The position numbers were made by a program, and so were the translations under genes. Shown piece after piece: positions 6,283 to 8,163 of a stretch of DNA of 8,163 bases; position 1 is the first letter of the stretch; every line of letters begins with the position of its first letter. The notes under the pieces were generated by a model. It had not been told where the DNA came from and did not search any database. It saw only the letters and a list, made by a program, of their open reading frames with translations. This DNA is from Treponema sp. (GTDB taxonomy: Bacteria > Spirochaetota > Spirochaetia > Treponematales > Breznakiellaceae): positions 1 through 8,163 of the forward strand of contig JAISJS010000392.1 in assembly GCA_031261385.1 (NCBI GenBank). Reading direction: 5' to 3'.

Positions 6283-7155
6283 ATGATAAATTTTGGAACG
6301 GAATTTGAGGATGTGTGCGCGAAAAAATTTGAGAGTGACAGCAAGATTGGGGTACTTTGTTCGGTTGCACCGGACGGTTATCCACACATGGCGCTGATTA
6401 GTTCCATCAGTGTGAAAAATAAAAAATCCCTGATGTGGGGACAGTTTTCCCAGGGGCTGTCAAAGGAATACCTCAAGCAGAATCCAAAGACCGGGTTTCT
6501 TGTGGTTTCCCTTGATCAGTATTGGTGGACCGGCAAATCGTTGCATACCGGCAGTGCCGTTAAAGGGGAAGATTTTGATTATTTTAACAACAAGCCCCTG
6601 TTCCGGTATAATTCCTACTGCGGCTTTGGCGCGGTGCATTACGGCGATATTGTTGATGTGAGTGCGGGTGAAAAACTTCCCATTCTTAAAATAGCATTGG
6701 GATCTGTTACATCAAAAATGCTGAAGGGTAAGATTAAAAATGAGTTGAAAAAAAATGCCCCGGGTCCGTTCATTGAAAAACTGTCCTCCTATGGTATGAA
6801 CCTTGGTTCACGCCTTATGACGCTTAAGTTTGTCGCATATATTGACAGCGACGGCTTTCCCCGGATCATTCCTGCCCTGCAGGGGCTTCCCGTGGATAGT
6901 GAGCATTTTGTGTTTGCCGCTTCGCCTTACGGTGAACTGCTGGATAAAATTCCTCCCGGCAGCAAGGCTTCGGTGTTTCTGGCAAGTCTCGATCTGGAAT
7001 GTCTGTTGATTCAGGGCCGCTGGCAGGGCGTAAAAAAATACGGCGGCGGCAGGGGAGCAGTATTGGATATTGATAAGGTTTACAATTCAATGCTTCCGCT
7101 GGCACATTATATCTATCCGCCTCTGGAACTGCCGAATGTGTATGGGAGGGTTTGA
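6283..7155 (+). CDS. Tandem split-barrel flavoprotein-like protein (PNPOx-like)
   Basis: A 290-residue protein with two similar halves. Residues 21-95 show the start of a flavin-binding split barrel of the pyridoxamine 5'-phosphate oxidase (PNPOx) superfamily: IGVLCSVAPDGYPHMALIS, then LMWGQFSQGLSKEYLKQNPKTGFLVV, ending in GSAVKG. A helical, lysine-rich link (about 132-178) follows. A second barrel-like half covers 181-250: LKFVAYIDSDGFPRIIPALQ, FVFAASPYGELLDKIPPGSKASVFL, LIQGRWQGV. Both halves share the 'xxDGxPxxxPA/ALxS' strand-turn-strand and the 'kAsVFL / tGFLVV' strand. Superfamily members bind FMN, F420 or heme and act as oxidoreductases; none of these is proved here. There is no signal peptide. 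GGAGG (6271-6275) lies 7 bases before the ATG. It follows the activase by 47 bases with no promoter in sight and is probably third in the operon. It may be a flavin reductant, a protector against oxygen, or unrelated to the radical enzyme. Confidence 0.85.
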   Translation: MINFGTEFEDVCAKKFESDSKIGVLCSVAPDGYPHMALISSISVKNKKSLMWGQFSQGLSKEYLKQNPKTGFLVVSLDQYWWTGKSLHTGSAVKGEDFDYFNNKPLFRYNSYCGFGAVHYGDIVDVSAGEKLPILKIALGSVTSKMLKGKIKNELKKNAPGPFIEKLSSYGMNLGSRLMTLKFVAYIDSDGFPRIIPALQGLPVDSEHFVFAASPYGELLDKIPPGSKASVFLASLDLECLLIQGRWQGVKKYGGGRGAVLDIDKVYNSMLPLAHYIYPPLELPNVYGRV

Positions 7156-7172
7156 GCTGGATAGGCAATAGG

Positions 7173-7200
7173 TTGTTTTTTTCTCAATTTTGGATATACT
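7173..7200 (+). promoter_or_regulatory. Promoter of the AAA ATPase gene, possibly leaderless
   Basis: TATACT (7195-7200, one mismatch from TATAAT) is preceded at 16 bases by a weak -35, TTGTTT (7173-7178). The A of ATG 7207 is 7 bases past the -10, exactly where transcription would be expected to begin. There is no Shine-Dalgarno between 7156 and 7206 at a usable distance. Confidence 0.5.
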
Positions 7201-7206
7201 TAAAAT

Positions 7207-8163
7207 ATGAGCAAACGGGAAGTTCGTTTTTTTAACACCACCGGTCCGTGTAACCCTGATGATCATTATATGCTGCCTCCGGAAGAGCGGCTCGTGGGCG
7301 CCCAGCTCCATCGGTATATTGAAGATAAGCTTTACTGGGTACTTCACGCCCCACGGCAGACCGGAAAGACTACTTTTTTGCAAAGCTGGATGCGGGAAAT
7401 TAACTCCGGCGATGAAGCGATAGCCAGTTATGTGACAGTGGAGGCCTGCCAGGGGGTTTCCGAACCGGAAAAATCCATGCGGACCATCTGTTCTTCCATC
7501 CGGCGGCATGCCGAAGCGGTAGGTGTACCGGTCCCCGAAACAACCGAGACCAATCCTGATAGTATGCTCAGCGATATATTAAAAAACTGGTCCGTATTGG
7601 TTGCCCCCAAGCCCCTGATCGTCCTTTTTGACGAAGCTGATGTACTGATCGATCAGACTCTGATAAGCTTTCTTCGCCAACTGAGGGATGGCTTTGCCTC
7701 CCGGGGGGTAGGTACTTTCCCGGTTTCTGTTGTCCTGGTAGGTATGCGGGACTTGAAGGATTACATAACCGCTTCCAAGGGTGGTATTCCGCCCAATCCC
7801 GGATCCCCTTTCAATATCAAGGAGGATTCAGCTTCCTTGTCCAATTTTCAAAAAGACGATATAAAGCGGCTTTTTGCCCATCGAACCGCAGAAAACGGGC
7901 AGCAGATTACCGCAGAAGCCCTGGATTATGTCTATGACCAGTCCTGGGGCCAACCCTGGATTGTTAATTCATTGTTTAGCCGGGCTACCATGCGGGTACT
8001 GGATAGGGACAGTACCGAAACCGTAACCATGACGCATATTATGGAAGCCCGCCAACAGATGATCGAAGCCCGGGAAACCCACCTGGACGCCCTGGGAGAA
8101 CGCCTGCGGGACCAGCGTATCCGGCGGGTGATACAGACCATCATCACCGGGGAAACAAACCTT
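7207..8163 (+). CDS. AAA ATPase domain protein, C-terminus beyond the window
   Basis: At least 319 residues, open at the window end. The N-terminus (FFNTTGPCNPDDHYMLP, residues 8-24) is typical of a family of 'AAA-like' ATP-binding proteins present in many copies in some Treponema and Bacteroidetes, whose job is poorly known. Walker A is APRQTGKTT (48-56) with Lys54 and Thr55; the usual first glycine is alanine, as in other 'RQTGKT' proteins. Walker B is LIVLFDEAD (137-145) with Asp142 and Glu143. VVLVGMRD (175-182) fits a sensor 1 strand with Arg181. A helical region from about 213 (FQKDDIKRLF) to 319, with DQSWGQPWIVNSLF (244-257), resembles the lid and winged-helix part of STAND or AAA_14-type ATPases. 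The start is ATG 7207; the next Met is residue 22. It has no Shine-Dalgarno. A nuclease or membrane role in the missing part cannot be judged. Confidence 0.88.
   Translation, partial: MSKREVRFFNTTGPCNPDDHYMLPPEERLVGAQLHRYIEDKLYWVLHAPRQTGKTTFLQSWMREINSGDEAIASYVTVEACQGVSEPEKSMRTICSSIRRHAEAVGVPVPETTETNPDSMLSDILKNWSVLVAPKPLIVLFDEADVLIDQTLISFLRQLRDGFASRGVGTFPVSVVLVGMRDLKDYITASKGGIPPNPGSPFNIKEDSASLSNFQKDDIKRLFAHRTAENGQQITAEALDYVYDQSWGQPWIVNSLFSRATMRVLDRDSTETVTMTHIMEARQQMIEARETHLDALGERLRDQRIRRVIQTIITGETNL

Noticed and set aside
5258..6385. A 375-codon open frame on the minus strand opposite the activase
   Set aside because: It is a shadow of a high-scoring radical SAM gene, has no recognisable domain, starts inside the split-barrel gene and has no good ribosome site.

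Overview
The window holds eight protein genes from what looks like an anaerobic, moderately GC-rich bacterium. I see no RNA gene, insertion sequence or CRISPR array. The oxygen-sensitive glycyl radical enzyme, three [4Fe-4S]-type proteins or domains, and an AAA ATPase whose N-terminus resembles a family expanded in gut spirochaetes suggest a termite-gut or animal-gut Treponema-like spirochaete. This taxonomic call is an inference with modest confidence.

Layout from left to right. (1) A small, AT-richer gene (31-276, +) encodes a probable ribbon-helix-helix protein; a partner may lie upstream of the window. (2) A 143-base convergent spacer (277-419) carries a GC-rich repeat. (3) A leftward two-gene unit (1820 to 420) pairs an uncharacterised 124-aa protein with AmrS, the radical SAM component of the AmmeMemoRadiSam system; amrA and amrB are not in view. 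(4) A compact divergent control region (about 1821-1907) has two promoters that appear to share one palindromic TTGCAA -35 hexamer. (5) A rightward nudC-type NADH pyrophosphatase starts at TTG 1908. (6) A strong sigma70-like promoter (2767-2794) precedes the main operon: a glycyl radical enzyme (824 aa, radical Gly799, Cys446-x-Glu448), its radical SAM activase with two extra [4Fe-4S] ferredoxin motifs, and a 290-aa protein that looks like a tandem duplication of the flavin-binding split barrel (pyridoxamine-phosphate-oxidase-like). (7) A separately promoted AAA ATPase gene, cut by the window end, has a -10 box placed so that its mRNA may be leaderless.

How the genes work together. The activase would use S-adenosylmethionine and a reduced [4Fe-4S] cluster to install the radical on Gly799. 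The radical would then be passed to Cys446 to attack an organic substrate. By-eye comparison with remembered family sequences favours the CxE class (decarboxylases and eliminases), with a possible leaning to arylacetate decarboxylases, but no HpdC-like small subunit is encoded and the substrate cannot be assigned here. The double split-barrel protein is the least expected member of the operon and is the best candidate for new biology in this window.
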